Of a DNA stretch of 46,013 nt, positions 1 through 7,868 are shown in pieces. The stretch covers positions 1-46,013 of the forward strand of contig DAOUMU010000473.1 in assembly GCA_034409055.1 (NCBI GenBank), written 5' to 3'. Within the stretch, counting starts at the first letter, position 1, and the number at the start of each line of letters is the position of its first letter. Position numbers and translations under genes: made by a program. The DNA is from DAOUMU01 sp034409055 (GTDB taxonomy: Bacteria; Chloroflexota; Anaerolineae; 4572-78; J111). Under the pieces are notes generated by a model, which did no database searches, had not been told where the DNA came from, and saw nothing but the letters and a program-made list of their open reading frames with translations.

Positions 1-1146
1 ACCCCCACCCCCGACCTGGCGGCCCTGAACCCGGTCACCGTGTGCGCCGTTGGCTGCGACTTCACCACCATCCAGGCCGCCCTTGACGATGCCGGAACAG
101 TCGCCGGCGACGTCATCTACCTGACCGACCCCGTTCACACCGAAGCCGGCATCCTCGTTCACAAAGACGTCACCATCCAGGGCCAGGGCGCCGGGCAGAC
201 CATTATCCAGGCTCACGAACAGGCCGGCCAGGCCGCCGACCGCGTCTTTTCCATCGCCGAAGGCACGGCGGTGATCCTCAAAGCCATGACCATCCGCCAC
301 GGCCACCCGACCGAGGGCATCCGCTACGGTGGTGGTATCCTGAACCAGGGCACCTTGACCCTGTCCGACAGCGTTGTCCGTAACAACCGGGCCAACTGCG
401 GCGGGGGTATTGTCAACCAGGGTGGCACCCTCAAGGTTCTCAATTCCACCCTCAGTTACAACACCGCCGATGGACAAGCCCCGCCCGGCTTCGAATGTGG
501 CAGCGGCGGCGCCATCAAGCTGGTCGAAGGGGGCACCCTCACCCTCACCAACAGCACCCTCAGCCATAACCGGGCCAAGAAGTATGGCGGCGGTCTGCAC
601 GTCTCCTGCAAGAGCGCGGCCAGCCTCAGCAATTGCACCATCAGCCGGAACCAGGCCGGCCGGCGGGGTGGTGGGATCAATATCGGCGGCATCGTCACCC
701 TCACCAACTGCACCATCACCGAGAATACCGCTATGGGTCGCTCCCCTCACCAGAAAATGGCAGGCAAAGCGGGCGGCGGCATTTCGGTCAAAGGCACCCT
801 GCACTATGCCAATACTCTCATCGCCAACCATCTCAAAAACAGTGGTGATTGCGTGCTCTACGACGACGGTGTCATCGGCACCAATGCCCACAACCTGGTC
901 GAAGACAACGGCTGTCAGCCGGCCTATGCCGGTGATCCCATGCTCGGTGACCTGACCGACAACGGCGGCCCTACCCAAACCCATGCCCTCCTCCCCGGCA
1001 GTCCCGCCCTCGATGCCATCCCGGCGGAGGACTGCCCCCTGGACGCCGACCAGCGCGGCCACCCCCGGCCAGTCGCCCACACCTCCACCACCAACACCCC
1101 CTGCGACATTGGCGCCTTCGAACTACAAACACAAACCGCTCCCTGA
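1..1146 (+). CDS. Secreted parallel beta-helix / choice-of-anchor Q protein, 5' end cut by window
   Basis: The frame is open from base 1, so the gene starts upstream and the GTG at 40 is not a real start. The product resembles bacterial surface proteins with a right-handed parallel beta-helix. Early in the visible part is a CDFTTIQAAL segment typical of the first turn. It is followed by repeated short strands with Gly-Gly-Gly-Ile turns and Asn/Ser-rich rungs such as TLTNSTLSHNRA. The C-terminus has the NGGPTQTHALLPGSPALD and CDIGAFE motifs that end 'choice-of-anchor Q' proteins. It is probably exported and may bind or act on polysaccharide, but no catalytic residues can be assigned. The signal peptide would lie outside the window. 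Family assignment is firm; function is unknown. Confidence 0.85.
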   Translation, partial: TPTPDLAALNPVTVCAVGCDFTTIQAALDDAGTVAGDVIYLTDPVHTEAGILVHKDVTIQGQGAGQTIIQAHEQAGQAADRVFSIAEGTAVILKAMTIRHGHPTEGIRYGGGILNQGTLTLSDSVVRNNRANCGGGIVNQGGTLKVLNSTLSYNTADGQAPPGFECGSGGAIKLVEGGTLTLTNSTLSHNRAKKYGGGLHVSCKSAASLSNCTISRNQAGRRGGGINIGGIVTLTNCTITENTAMGRSPHQKMAGKAGGGISVKGTLHYANTLIANHLKNSGDCVLYDDGVIGTNAHNLVEDNGCQPAYAGDPMLGDLTDNGGPTQTHALLPGSPALDAIPAEDCPLDADQRGHPRPVAHTSTTNTPCDIGAFELQTQTAP

Positions 1147-1203
1147 CCACTGATGACTCAATGTCGTTAAGTTAAGATTACGCAACACGCAACACACTTC
1201 ACC

Positions 1204-1232
1204 TTGACCATCAACATAGGGCGTGCTAGTAT
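1204..1232 (+). promoter_or_regulatory. Predicted sigma-70-type promoter for the 1271 gene
   Basis: A TTGACC -35 box (1204-1209) and a TAGTAT -10 box (1227-1232) are separated by exactly 17 bases. Transcription would start near 1239, about 30 bases before the ATG at 1271. Assigned from consensus match only. Confidence 0.5.
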
Positions 1233-1270
1233 AACCACAAAACGATAATTAACTTTCCCATCGAGGCACA

Positions 1271-1834
1271 ATGAAAAACCCACACGAGATTATTGACCAA
1301 CTTTCAGCCAACGACGCCCTGTCCATCTTGCGTACCCTGGCCGATGGCGACGAGCAGTTAGCCAGGCGCATCGCCGAGATGGCCCTGGCCCGTTGGAGCG
1401 AAGTAGACCCGGCAGAAGAAGCCGCCGTCCTGTACGACGAGTTGAACTTGCTTGAGGTCGAAGAAGTGTGGGATCGATCTGGATCGACGCGAAACGGCTA
1501 CGTGGACCCCGGTGAAGCTGCCGACGAGATGGTCGACGAAGTGATTGAACCCTACCTGGCCCAACTCAAGAAGTACCAAAAGCTTGGTCTGAATACCCAG
1601 GCCAACAAAATGTGTATGGGCCTGTTGCTGGGGTTGTACCAGTTTGAGTACGAGTCTACCTCCGAATTCAAAGACTGGGCGCCCGACGCAGCCAGCAATT
1701 TTGCCTGGGTGGTGGTGGATACCTGGAAAGCCGGCTCGCCCAGCCGGGCGGACATCAAGGCAGTCAAGAAGTTTATCGAGGAAGAATTGGGGGGATGGCA
1801 AGTTTGGAACGTAGGAAGGAAAAATCAACCATGA
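1271..1834 (+). CDS. Hypothetical acidic helical protein, 187 aa
   Basis: I do not recognise this family with confidence. The product is acidic, predicted mostly helical, and has no signal peptide or membrane segment, so it is probably cytoplasmic. It opens with an amphipathic stretch (MKNPHEIIDQLSANDALSIL). A central region around residues 80-125 (DEMVDEVIEPYLAQLKK, then MCMGLLLGLYQ) recalls segments found beside SWIM-type zinc fingers, but the zinc-binding Cys/His residues are absent. A plausible promoter lies upstream at 1204-1232. The stop codon overlaps the start of the next gene in an ATGA arrangement, so the two are probably translationally coupled and functionally related. Confidence 0.7.
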   Translation: MKNPHEIIDQLSANDALSILRTLADGDEQLARRIAEMALARWSEVDPAEEAAVLYDELNLLEVEEVWDRSGSTRNGYVDPGEAADEMVDEVIEPYLAQLKKYQKLGLNTQANKMCMGLLLGLYQFEYESTSEFKDWAPDAASNFAWVVVDTWKAGSPSRADIKAVKKFIEEELGGWQVWNVGRKNQP

Positions 1835-2154
1835 ATTTTACCAGTACCTGGGACATCATCGCCAGTCCCGACTTTGACGATGATTACCTGCACATGGAAA
1901 CCAAGCCCTATGTCAAACTCGACCAGAAAGGTGGCCGGGTCACCGGTCAATATCACCTGGGCTTGCAAACAGGGGACATAGACGGCCGCCTGGAAAGCGA
2001 CAATTACCTCGTCTTCAGCTTTGAGGGCATGGATGAGATGGACCCGGTGCACGGTGCCGGCATAGCGGTCTTGAAGAGTAATCGCCTGATCTTCAAGCTC
2101 ATATACCACGCCGGGGATGAATTTACCTTTGAGGGTGTCCGCAGTGGTAATTAG
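1831..2154 (+). CDS. Small hypothetical protein, 107 aa, coupled to upstream gene
   Basis: The ATG at 1831 overlaps the TGA of the previous gene. An AGGAAGG ribosome-binding sequence lies about 12 bases upstream, inside that gene, so I prefer this start to earlier in-frame ones. The protein (MNFTSTWDIIASPDFDDDYL...) alternates short hydrophobic and polar strands with Gly turns (GRVTGQYHLG, GDIDGRLESD). This suggests a small beta-barrel or beta-sandwich, perhaps lipocalin-like; that is an inference from pattern only. It has no signal peptide. It ends 19 bases before the 3' end of the convergent pentapeptide-repeat gene. Confidence 0.65.
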   Translation: MNFTSTWDIIASPDFDDDYLHMETKPYVKLDQKGGRVTGQYHLGLQTGDIDGRLESDNYLVFSFEGMDEMDPVHGAGIAVLKSNRLIFKLIYHAGDEFTFEGVRSGN

Positions 2155-2173
2155 AGAGTGGTAATGGCCGTCC

Positions 2174-3301
2174 TTAGTCCACCAGCACCGCCCCCGCAGC
2201 GGATGGTACAAATCTTTGTGGCCACTTTGTCTGGCTGGTATATCGGGCCCCGCGCAGGTTAACGCCGCTCAGGTTCGCCCTGCTCAGATCGGCCCCGGCC
2301 AGGTTCGCTTCGATCAGGTCGGCTCCGGCCAGGTTGGCCCCACTTAAGATAGCATCGCTCAGATTGGCCTCGATCAGGTTGGCCACGATCAGGATGACTT
2401 CACGCAGGTTGGCCTGACCCAGGTTAACCCCCATCAATTCAGCTCCTTCCAGATTGGCTCCGTGCAGGTCGGCACAACTCAGATTGGCCTCGTTCAGGTT
2501 GGTAACAGTCAGCACCGCCTCAGCCAGGTTCGTTTGACTCAGGTTGGCCATGCCCAGATCAGCCCTACTCAGATCAGCCACGATCAGCACAGCCCCCTGC
2601 AAATTGGCTCCCTGCAGATTAGCGCCGCCCAGGTCAGCGCCGCTCAAATCGGCTCCGCTCAGGTCGGCCTCCCTCAGGTCAATCTCTTTCAGATGGGCGC
2701 CACGTAGGTCAGCTCCACTCAGGTCAATGATTTTCTGGCGCTTGATCAGATTGGCTTCGTACAGAAACCGGAGTAGAATACCCTTATAGGGCCCGTCCAC
2801 CTCCCGCAGCACTGTCAACGTACGGGCACGAGCAATATCGCGTATTTCGGCCCCCGGTTCCGAGCGCCGTAGCCCCTTGTCAAGGAGCAGTTCCGTCATC
2901 CGGTCCAGGTAGGTTTGAAAGGCGGCTTCCCGAAAGCGGTCCGCTTCAAGCTCATGCTCGTGCTGAGCGTACCACTCGGCAATCTTCAGTTCGTGATCGG
3001 TACGCTGCTCGTTTCTGCGGATCAGCCACTTGAGCAACACGGCCCCACCGGCTAGCATGACCAAGACAACAAACAAGGCGAACCAGTCGCGGAGACTCTG
3101 CTCGTCGAATGTTGTCCGGGCCTGGGCATAACCGATCCAAATCAGCAGGGCCCCTACCACCAAGATAATGATAAAAATCGTCCGATTAATCGCCGGGTGA
3201 TGGCGCCCCAGGTTAATCAACTGGCGCAAGGTTTGCCAAACCATACTGTTCACCGGGAGTCCATGGGGTCTGTTAAAAGTTCCGTCTCTGATCTTGTCCA
3301 T
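2174..3301 (-). CDS. Membrane-anchored pentapeptide-repeat protein
   Basis: The C-terminal half is a long run of pentapeptide repeats of the A(D/N)Lxx type (for example GADLRGA, READLSGADLSGA, GANLQGANLQGA). These fold into a right-handed quadrilateral beta-helix. The N-terminus carries two hydrophobic segments (about residues 41-59 and 73-94 from the chosen start), followed by a charged helical linker, so the helix is probably held at the membrane on the cytoplasmic side. I chose the ATG at 3301 (MDKIRDG), which has a weak GGCGG sequence upstream. The ATG at 3331 is possible. The TTG at 3352 lies inside an intergenic repeat and is unlikely. No partner is evident. Pentapeptide proteins are functionally diverse, so no role is assigned. 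Confidence 0.85.
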   Translation of the reverse strand: MDKIRDGTFNRPHGLPVNSMVWQTLRQLINLGRHHPAINRTIFIIILVVGALLIWIGYAQARTTFDEQSLRDWFALFVVLVMLAGGAVLLKWLIRRNEQRTDHELKIAEWYAQHEHELEADRFREAAFQTYLDRMTELLLDKGLRRSEPGAEIRDIARARTLTVLREVDGPYKGILLRFLYEANLIKRQKIIDLSGADLRGAHLKEIDLREADLSGADLSGADLGGANLQGANLQGAVLIVADLSRADLGMANLSQTNLAEAVLTVTNLNEANLSCADLHGANLEGAELMGVNLGQANLREVILIVANLIEANLSDAILSGANLAGADLIEANLAGADLSRANLSGVNLRGARYTSQTKWPQRFVPSAAGAVLVD

Positions 3302-3341
3302 GATCGACCGCCGTTCTTGGCAAGGGTACATTTTAATTGAG

Positions 3342-3395
3342 TTGTAGAACAAGTTGCTAACTTGTTCCGAGGCAATCTGACAAATTACCCTACAA
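3342..3395. repeat. Dispersed palindromic repeat, copy 1
   Basis: The element is bounded by TTGTAG (3342-3347) and its complement CTACAA (3390-3395). It contains a perfect 9-bp inverted repeat, GAACAAGTT-GCT-AACTTGTTC (3347-3367). A related element lies at 40916-40976 and shares the ACAAGTT/AACTTGT core and the CCCTACA end. It is probably a small non-autonomous palindromic repeat. Confidence 0.6.
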
Positions 3396-3471
3396 CTGAA
3401 TTGTAACAGAGATCAAGCCGTTTGCAACAGAGCCAAAGGTCCTACGCTGACGCCCTTCCCCTCATTCACCA

Positions 3472-3499
3472 TTGACGCCAATAGGTTCTGTGATATACT
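3472..3499 (+). promoter_or_regulatory. Predicted promoter for the ADP-ribosylglycohydrolase gene
   Basis: TTGACG (3472-3477) and TATACT (3494-3499) are separated by 16 bases. The predicted transcription start near 3506 gives a short leader to the ATG at 3521 and argues against the GTG at 3509 as the start codon. Confidence 0.5.
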
Positions 3500-3520
3500 T
3501 GAAGCAGAGTGGAGATTTTA

Positions 3521-4480
3521 ATGGTCGATAATAAAGCAGGTAACAAGCCGGTAGACTTAAAAGCCAAATTCTTGGGGGGCATGATCGGTAGTGCCCTGGG
3601 CGACGCTATAGGTGAACTGGCCTTCAGTGGTCTGATAGAAGTAGAACTAAGGACCCAGGTAGCCCAAATGGATCAACTCATCTACACAGACGACACCGCT
3701 ATGGCCATCGGCCTGGCCCAGTCACTCATCCAGGTGGGACATCTCGACCCTCAGCACCTGGGTGATACGTTCAGGATCAACTTTGAGCGGGAGTCCTGGC
3801 GCGGTTACGCTATCGGGCCCCCCACTATCTTCGCCATGGTCAGAAACCGAAAGATGACCTACCCAGCAGCGGCCCGGAGCCTATTCGGCGGCCAGGGATC
3901 GTTTGGGAACGGGGCCGCTATGCGCATTGCCCCCCTGGGGTTATTCTTCCATAACGCTTCCGACCTGTACGAGCAGGCCTGCGCCTCGGCTATGGTCACC
4001 CATGCCCATCCCATTGGCCAGGACGGGGCAGGGGTACTGGCCCTGGCCGTGGCCCTGGCCGTGAAGCTGGACCCCCAAGAGCCATTTCCATTTGAATCGT
4101 TTTGCCAGGCCCTGATCGATCGCGCTCAAACCACGGAAATTCGGGACAAGATGAACAGGATCAAAACGTTGGTCGCCGACGGGGTGACCCCCTCAACCGC
4201 CGCCGACCAGTTGGGCCGCAGTGTTGCTATGCACGAATCAATGCCCTTCGCCCTTTACGCCTTTTTGCGCCACCTCCATTCGTTTGAAGCGTGTCTGTTT
4301 TGCGCCATTCTGAATGGCGGGGATCGAGACACGCTGGGAGCAATGGCCTGCGCCGTGTCAGGGGCTTATCTGGGCCTCGAGGCTATTCCACAGGCGTGGC
4401 AAACGAAGCTGGAGAATGGGCCATACATCAAAAAGTTGGCCCTCCAACTGGAGAGCCGTCGTATATCAGCAGGAGGGTGA
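3521..4480 (+). CDS. ADP-ribosylglycohydrolase family protein
   Basis: Members of the DraG/ARH family are cytoplasmic, Mg-dependent all-helical enzymes that remove ADP-ribose from proteins or small molecules. Family hallmarks are present in order: GGMIGSALGDAIGE near residues 19-32, YTDDTAM with the metal-binding TDDT at 56-59, FGNGAAMRIAPLG in the middle, THAHP, and near the C-terminus NGGDRDTLGAMA, which supplies the remaining metal-binding Asp residues. Length (319 aa) is normal. The ATG at 3521 has GGAG at 3511-3514 as its ribosome-binding site. The gene is followed after one base by an N-formylglutamate-amidohydrolase-like gene, so the two form an operon. The substrate cannot be read from sequence. 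Confidence 0.92.
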   Translation: MVDNKAGNKPVDLKAKFLGGMIGSALGDAIGELAFSGLIEVELRTQVAQMDQLIYTDDTAMAIGLAQSLIQVGHLDPQHLGDTFRINFERESWRGYAIGPPTIFAMVRNRKMTYPAAARSLFGGQGSFGNGAAMRIAPLGLFFHNASDLYEQACASAMVTHAHPIGQDGAGVLALAVALAVKLDPQEPFPFESFCQALIDRAQTTEIRDKMNRIKTLVADGVTPSTAADQLGRSVAMHESMPFALYAFLRHLHSFEACLFCAILNGGDRDTLGAMACAVSGAYLGLEAIPQAWQTKLENGPYIKKLALQLESRRISAGG

Positions 4481-4481
4481 T

Positions 4482-5207
4482 GTGTCTGCCCTTATCAGGC
4501 GCCTATTGGCCCTGGAAACCGAAATCGATTATCGCCAACTCCCCCCGGAAGGTGAGCCGGAATTTATCTACATTGCCGGGCGACTGCCGGTGTTACTGTC
4601 CGCCCCCCATGGCGCGGCTCATACCCGTAACGGGAAGATTAAGAATGCCGATGAATACACCGCCAGCCTGGCCCGGCTGGTGGCTGAACAAGCCGGGGCG
4701 CATGTCTTATACGCTCATCATCAATCAAACACAGACCCCAACTACGACCGGCACGCCCCCTACAAAGTGTACCTCCGGCGGCTGATTAAAGCCGCTAACA
4801 TCCGTTTTGTCCTGGACATTCACGGCGCTGCTCCGTATAGAGATTTCGGCATTGCCCTGGGCACAATGCATGGCCGAACCTGCTCGCCCCGCCAACGCAA
4901 CCTCATTATTCAGACGCTCGGAGGATACGGTTTTCAACAAGAGGGTCCCAATTTACATCGTCTGGATCACCTCGACCTCGACGAAACCTTCCCCGGTGGC
5001 GAAAAGCAACACACCATCACCCACTATGTTTCGCAAGGTTTGAACGTTCCGGCGGTCCAGTTCGAACTGAATGCCTATCTCCGCAATCCCAAAATCCTCG
5101 CCGCTATCAAGGCCGAACCCTGCCAGGACCACCAACAGCGCCTTGCCAGGAGCGTCCAGGCCCTGGTCGCCCTGGTCCGGGCCATTACTACCATGACGGC
5201 TGCTTAG
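4482..5207 (+). CDS. N-formylglutamate amidohydrolase-like protein
   Basis: The 241-residue product resembles the N-formylglutamate amidohydrolase (FGase/HutG) family, zinc enzymes that cleave a formyl-amide bond. SAPHG near residues 40-44 (His43) and FVLDIHGA (Asp112, His114) match the family's metal and active-site segments. A later YVSQGLNVPAVQFELN stretch fits the conserved C-terminal core, where Glu follows Gln-Phe. GTG at 4482 is chosen as the start because a perfect AGGAGG lies at 4471-4476 and the upstream gene ends at 4480; the longer frame from 4314 would overlap that gene heavily. No other histidine-degradation genes are nearby, so the true substrate may differ and may relate to ADP-ribosyl or acyl modification. 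Confidence 0.8.
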   Translation: MSALIRRLLALETEIDYRQLPPEGEPEFIYIAGRLPVLLSAPHGAAHTRNGKIKNADEYTASLARLVAEQAGAHVLYAHHQSNTDPNYDRHAPYKVYLRRLIKAANIRFVLDIHGAAPYRDFGIALGTMHGRTCSPRQRNLIIQTLGGYGFQQEGPNLHRLDHLDLDETFPGGEKQHTITHYVSQGLNVPAVQFELNAYLRNPKILAAIKAEPCQDHQQRLARSVQALVALVRAITTMTAA

Positions 5208-5221
5208 ACAATAATAATACT

Positions 5222-5249
5222 TTGACAATACGTCCACTTCTGCTACAAT
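5222..5249 (+). promoter_or_regulatory. Predicted promoter for the small membrane protein genes
   Basis: A consensus TTGACA (5222-5227) and TACAAT (5244-5249) lie 16 bases apart, placing the transcription start near 5256 and leaving a leader of about 70 bases before the ATG at 5327. Confidence 0.55.
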
Positions 5250-5326
5250 CGGTAGGCGAGGCGACAATGCGGAAGTTACTTTTTACCCCGTTGGCAAGCC
5301 AAATTCTGGTTTGATGTAGGAGTATC

Positions 5327-5632
5327 ATGGCAATGACGGAAACAAATAACTGGGTCAAAAACCTGTGGCAGCGTCTGGATGGCCCCCTGAAAGTTGGCCT
5401 TTTTTTTGCCCTGCTGGGCATTGTGCTCACCATTATCGGTATCTTCAGAGACCCGACCACGCCCATCACCGCCTGGTCGCTTGGTATCGGCAGTCTAATT
5501 TCTGGCGGCACCTGGGGTCTGGTCAGTTGGGCCATTGCCACTGCGGCCGTAGAGGTAGAAAAAGACGTTAGCCAGGCAGAAGCAGCCTCCAATGAGGAAG
5601 CGACCCCCTCAACCGCCGATGAGTCGGCTTAG
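5327..5632 (+). CDS. Small hypothetical membrane protein, 101 aa
   Basis: The protein has two hydrophobic segments: VGLFFALLGIVLTIIGIF near residues 23-40, and a weaker one around residues 50-72. An acidic, low-complexity C-terminal tail (VEVEKDVSQAEAASNEEA) follows. This suggests a two-helix inner-membrane protein with a soluble tail. The ATG at 5327 follows GTAGGAG at good spacing. No family is recognised. The last codons overlap the start of the next membrane-protein gene, so the two probably form an operon from the promoter at 5222-5249. Confidence 0.7.
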   Translation: MAMTETNNWVKNLWQRLDGPLKVGLFFALLGIVLTIIGIFRDPTTPITAWSLGIGSLISGGTWGLVSWAIATAAVEVEKDVSQAEAASNEEATPSTADESA

Positions 5633-6008
5633 CATTACCCTGACTGGTTTGATTGGTTTGATCGGGGCAGTTATTTTGACTGCCCTTTGCTTGTTTATAA
5701 TGGCCAGGGGCTGGATACCGACGTTGGTTACCAACATCATTTATGTGGGCGGCCTGTTTTTATTTTTGACCGTTTTCTCCGTCGCTGAAATTCCGGTGAT
5801 GATTCTCGGTATCCGCCGTATAGCCGCCAGCGACAACCCCAAAGCAAAATATATAGCCTTGCTGGTTAATGTTGGCTACTCATTTTTTGGGGCTGTGTAC
5901 GCCGCTCCTTTCATTCTCCTGACCGGACGTTTGGCCCTGGGCACGGTCATGGCTGCTTTAAGTTTGCTTCGTTTTATTTCTGCCGTAATCTTTTTGCCTC
6001 GATCATAA
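5619..6008 (+). CDS. Hypothetical four-helix membrane protein
   Basis: About 129 residues with four hydrophobic segments: LTGLIGLIGAVILTALCLF, a second around TNIIYVGGLFLFLTVFS, a third around YIALLVNVGYSFFGAVYA, and a fourth near the C-terminus (MAALSLLRFISAVIFL). A short charged loop separates helices 2 and 3 (GIRRIAASDNPKAK). I chose the ATG at 5619, which overlaps the end of the previous gene; an in-frame ATG at 5592 would add nine residues and cannot be excluded. Function is unknown. It is likely co-transcribed and perhaps acts with the preceding small membrane protein. Confidence 0.7.
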   Translation: MSRLSITLTGLIGLIGAVILTALCLFIMARGWIPTLVTNIIYVGGLFLFLTVFSVAEIPVMILGIRRIAASDNPKAKYIALLVNVGYSFFGAVYAAPFILLTGRLALGTVMAALSLLRFISAVIFLPRS

Positions 6009-6030
6009 ATTTGTCTCTCTCGTAGAGAGG

Positions 6031-6063
6031 GCATCCCTATGCCCGGCTCCCGTATGGGGATGC
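6031..6063 (+). terminator. Strong hairpin between genes
   Basis: GCATCCCTATGC pairs with GTATGGGGATGC over 12 positions, two of them G-U wobbles, around a 9-base loop. A smaller CTCTC/GAGAG hairpin precedes it. No U-run follows, so it may be a factor-dependent terminator or an RNA-stabilising stem rather than an intrinsic terminator. Confidence 0.4.
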
Positions 6064-6124
6064 GGCGGGGTCTAGGAGAAAGAAAATTCTTCCTATATAA
6101 ATTTAGCTAAGAGATAGTCAGCCC

Positions 6125-6928
6125 ATGCAAAATAAATTAAATTTGAACGACATTCAGGCCTTGCTCATTGATATGGATGGTGTTTTGTGGCGGGGAAATA
6201 CCCCCTTGCCCGGCCTGGTCAACTTTTTTGATTTTTTACGGAATCGCTCCATTTCTTTTATGCTGGCCACCAACAACGCCAGCCAAACCCCGGCCCAATA
6301 CGTGCAAAAATTGGCCAATTTTGGCGTGACCATCGAGCCAAGACATATTATGACTTCATCCCTGGCCACCGCCATCTACTTAAAGGCGGAATTTAAAGAT
6401 GGAGGCACAGTTTATCCGGTTAGCCAGGAAGGCTTGCACGAAGCCATGCGTGAAGCTGGCTTTACCATCTTGCATGACTCCAGCCAACCGGCCGATGTCG
6501 TCGTGGCCGGCATCGACTTTAATTTGACCTACGAAACCCTCAAGCATGCCGTTCTGCTCATCCAGGGGGGGGCTCGTTTTATCGGGACCAACGGCGATGT
6601 AACATATCCCTCTGAAGAGGGGCTGGCTCCCGGAGCTGGGTCTATTTTGGCCGCTATTCAAGCCGCTACCGGCGTTTCACCGACCATTATCGGCAAACCC
6701 GAGCGCCACATGTTTGACATCGCCGTGCAAAAACTGGGCAGTGAGCCTCACCACACCGCTATGCTCGGCGATCGCCTGGAAACCGACATTTTGGGCGGAC
6801 AACGCGCCGGCTTGAAAACGATTATGGTCACCACCGGGGTTGATAATGAGGACTCCATCGCCCAAAAAGGCATCCAGCCCGATGCCGTTTTTAGTGGGCT
6901 TGAGGAGTTAGTGCGGGCATGGCAGTAG
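6125..6928 (+). CDS. HAD-IIA family hydrolase (NagD-like phosphatase)
   Basis: A cytoplasmic haloacid-dehalogenase phosphatase of subclass IIA. Motif I is LLIDMDGVLW with nucleophile Asp16 and general acid Asp18. Motif II is ATNNAS. The IIA cap domain spans roughly residues 80-185 and ends at the GTNGD segment. Motif III Lys lies in IGKPERHMF, and motif IV is MLGDRLETDILGG. Length (267 aa) is typical of NagD, sugar-phosphate and 4-nitrophenyl phosphatase families, which dephosphorylate nucleotides or sugar phosphates. Substrate cannot be decided. The gene is convergent with the next lipoprotein gene, 40 bases away. It is not adjacent to nagA and nagB despite the NagD resemblance. Confidence 0.92.
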   Translation: MQNKLNLNDIQALLIDMDGVLWRGNTPLPGLVNFFDFLRNRSISFMLATNNASQTPAQYVQKLANFGVTIEPRHIMTSSLATAIYLKAEFKDGGTVYPVSQEGLHEAMREAGFTILHDSSQPADVVVAGIDFNLTYETLKHAVLLIQGGARFIGTNGDVTYPSEEGLAPGAGSILAAIQAATGVSPTIIGKPERHMFDIAVQKLGSEPHHTAMLGDRLETDILGGQRAGLKTIMVTTGVDNEDSIAQKGIQPDAVFSGLEELVRAWQ

Positions 6929-6929
6929 G

Positions 6930-6953
6930 TTGAGCAGGCAAAATGTTGCTCAA
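6930..6953. terminator. Short hairpin between convergent genes
   Basis: TTGAGCA (6930-6936) pairs perfectly with TGCTCAA (6947-6953) across a 10-base loop in the 40-base spacer between two converging genes. It is followed by A residues on the + strand, so it is not a textbook intrinsic terminator on that strand. Confidence 0.35.
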
Positions 6954-6968
6954 AAAACCCATATCAAC

Positions 6969-7715
6969 TCAACTAGGCTGAAAACGGAAAAAATACCACT
7001 CTCTACTCTCGACATTCATATTAACGGTAAAGTCAGGAGAAACCTGTTTGCCGTCAACACTTTCTAGATGAAAGATCCAGGGGCCGGTAATATAAACACT
7101 GACCGGTTGTGGTTCAAATTTAGTATTACCACTTTTTACCACCGTGGAATCTGCCGGAGTATGGCCCGTGGCGTGATCTGCCGAGGGTTCAGATTTGGTC
7201 ACCACCCCGTTGGGGTCTGTACCGACCACCCGCAAGCCGGGTATCCAACCACCATCGTGGCCCTGAACAGCGACTATAATTGACAAAATGTTGGCGTTCG
7301 TGGGGGCGCTGAACAGCTCTGACAATTGATAATCCCAACTGGGCGCAGGGGTATCGGTTGGGCCGGGAGTATTGGTAGGCGGGGGAGGAGGAGCCGGTGT
7401 ACTGGTTGGGGTGATAGTTGGGGTATCGGTTGGCGGCGGGGTTGGCGTTTTGGTAGGCAGGGGAGGTGTGGGCGTATCGGTGGGAATAGGGGTGATGGTC
7501 GGGGTAGCCGTTTTTGTCGGGGTTGGCGTCGTCTCAGGGGTCGAAGTAAAGGTAGGCCGGGGAGTCCTGGCCACCCCCTCAGTCGATTCAGTGGCCATAG
7601 TTACCAACTGATCGAAAGGTGAGGCCAGGGTGCAAGCGGAAGTAAAAGTAACCCCCAACAGGATAACGGCAATAATAATATTTCTGATAATCTGTCTGAT
7701 GGCCCGTTTTTTCAA
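6969..7715 (-). CDS. Thr-Pro-rich lipoprotein, 248 aa
   Basis: The N-terminus is a lipoprotein signal: charged KKRAIRQIIR, a hydrophobic core, then a TSAC lipobox with Cys28. A long disordered linker of TPTPT and PPPTDTP repeats occupies roughly residues 50-125 and would act as a stalk from the membrane. The globular C-terminal part (about 130-248, starting WDYQLSELFSAP) is likely beta-rich with WIPGLRV and WIFHLESVDG strands. I do not recognise it as a named domain. The start is TTG at 7715, supported by a GAGGA sequence six bases upstream; no better ATG exists. It lies downstream of another exported lipoprotein on the same strand and may share its surface role. Confidence 0.8.
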   Translation of the reverse strand: MKKRAIRQIIRNIIIAVILLGVTFTSACTLASPFDQLVTMATESTEGVARTPRPTFTSTPETTPTPTKTATPTITPIPTDTPTPPLPTKTPTPPPTDTPTITPTSTPAPPPPPTNTPGPTDTPAPSWDYQLSELFSAPTNANILSIIVAVQGHDGGWIPGLRVVGTDPNGVVTKSEPSADHATGHTPADSTVVKSGNTKFEPQPVSVYITGPWIFHLESVDGKQVSPDFTVNMNVESREWYFFRFQPS

Positions 7716-7868
7716 GGGTAGTCCTCGGCAGTAGAATAAATTGGCAATATATTAAGACAGCCACTTTACGTAAATGCAAGCGGCTGTCCAAATTTTACTC
7801 AATTATAACTTTGACTCTCAATTCCACAAACTGGCTGACTCCAAATAAGGCTATCAGGTTTACCTATG

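Noticed and set aside
374..955. A 193-codon plus-strand frame overlapping the beta-helix gene
   Set aside because: Ser/Pro/Thr-rich shadow of the beta-helix repeats in another frame; no ribosome-binding site.
3302..3352. N-terminal extension of the pentapeptide-repeat protein to a TTG at 3352
   Set aside because: The TTG lies inside the dispersed palindromic repeat and has no ribosome-binding site.
4291..4785. A 164-codon plus-strand frame across the ADP-ribosylglycohydrolase/FGase junction
   Set aside because: It overlaps two well-supported genes and its sequence has no domain features.
7326..7622. Gly/Arg-rich frames opposite the Thr-Pro-rich stalk
   Set aside because: These are complementary readings of the TP-repeat codons on the other strand.
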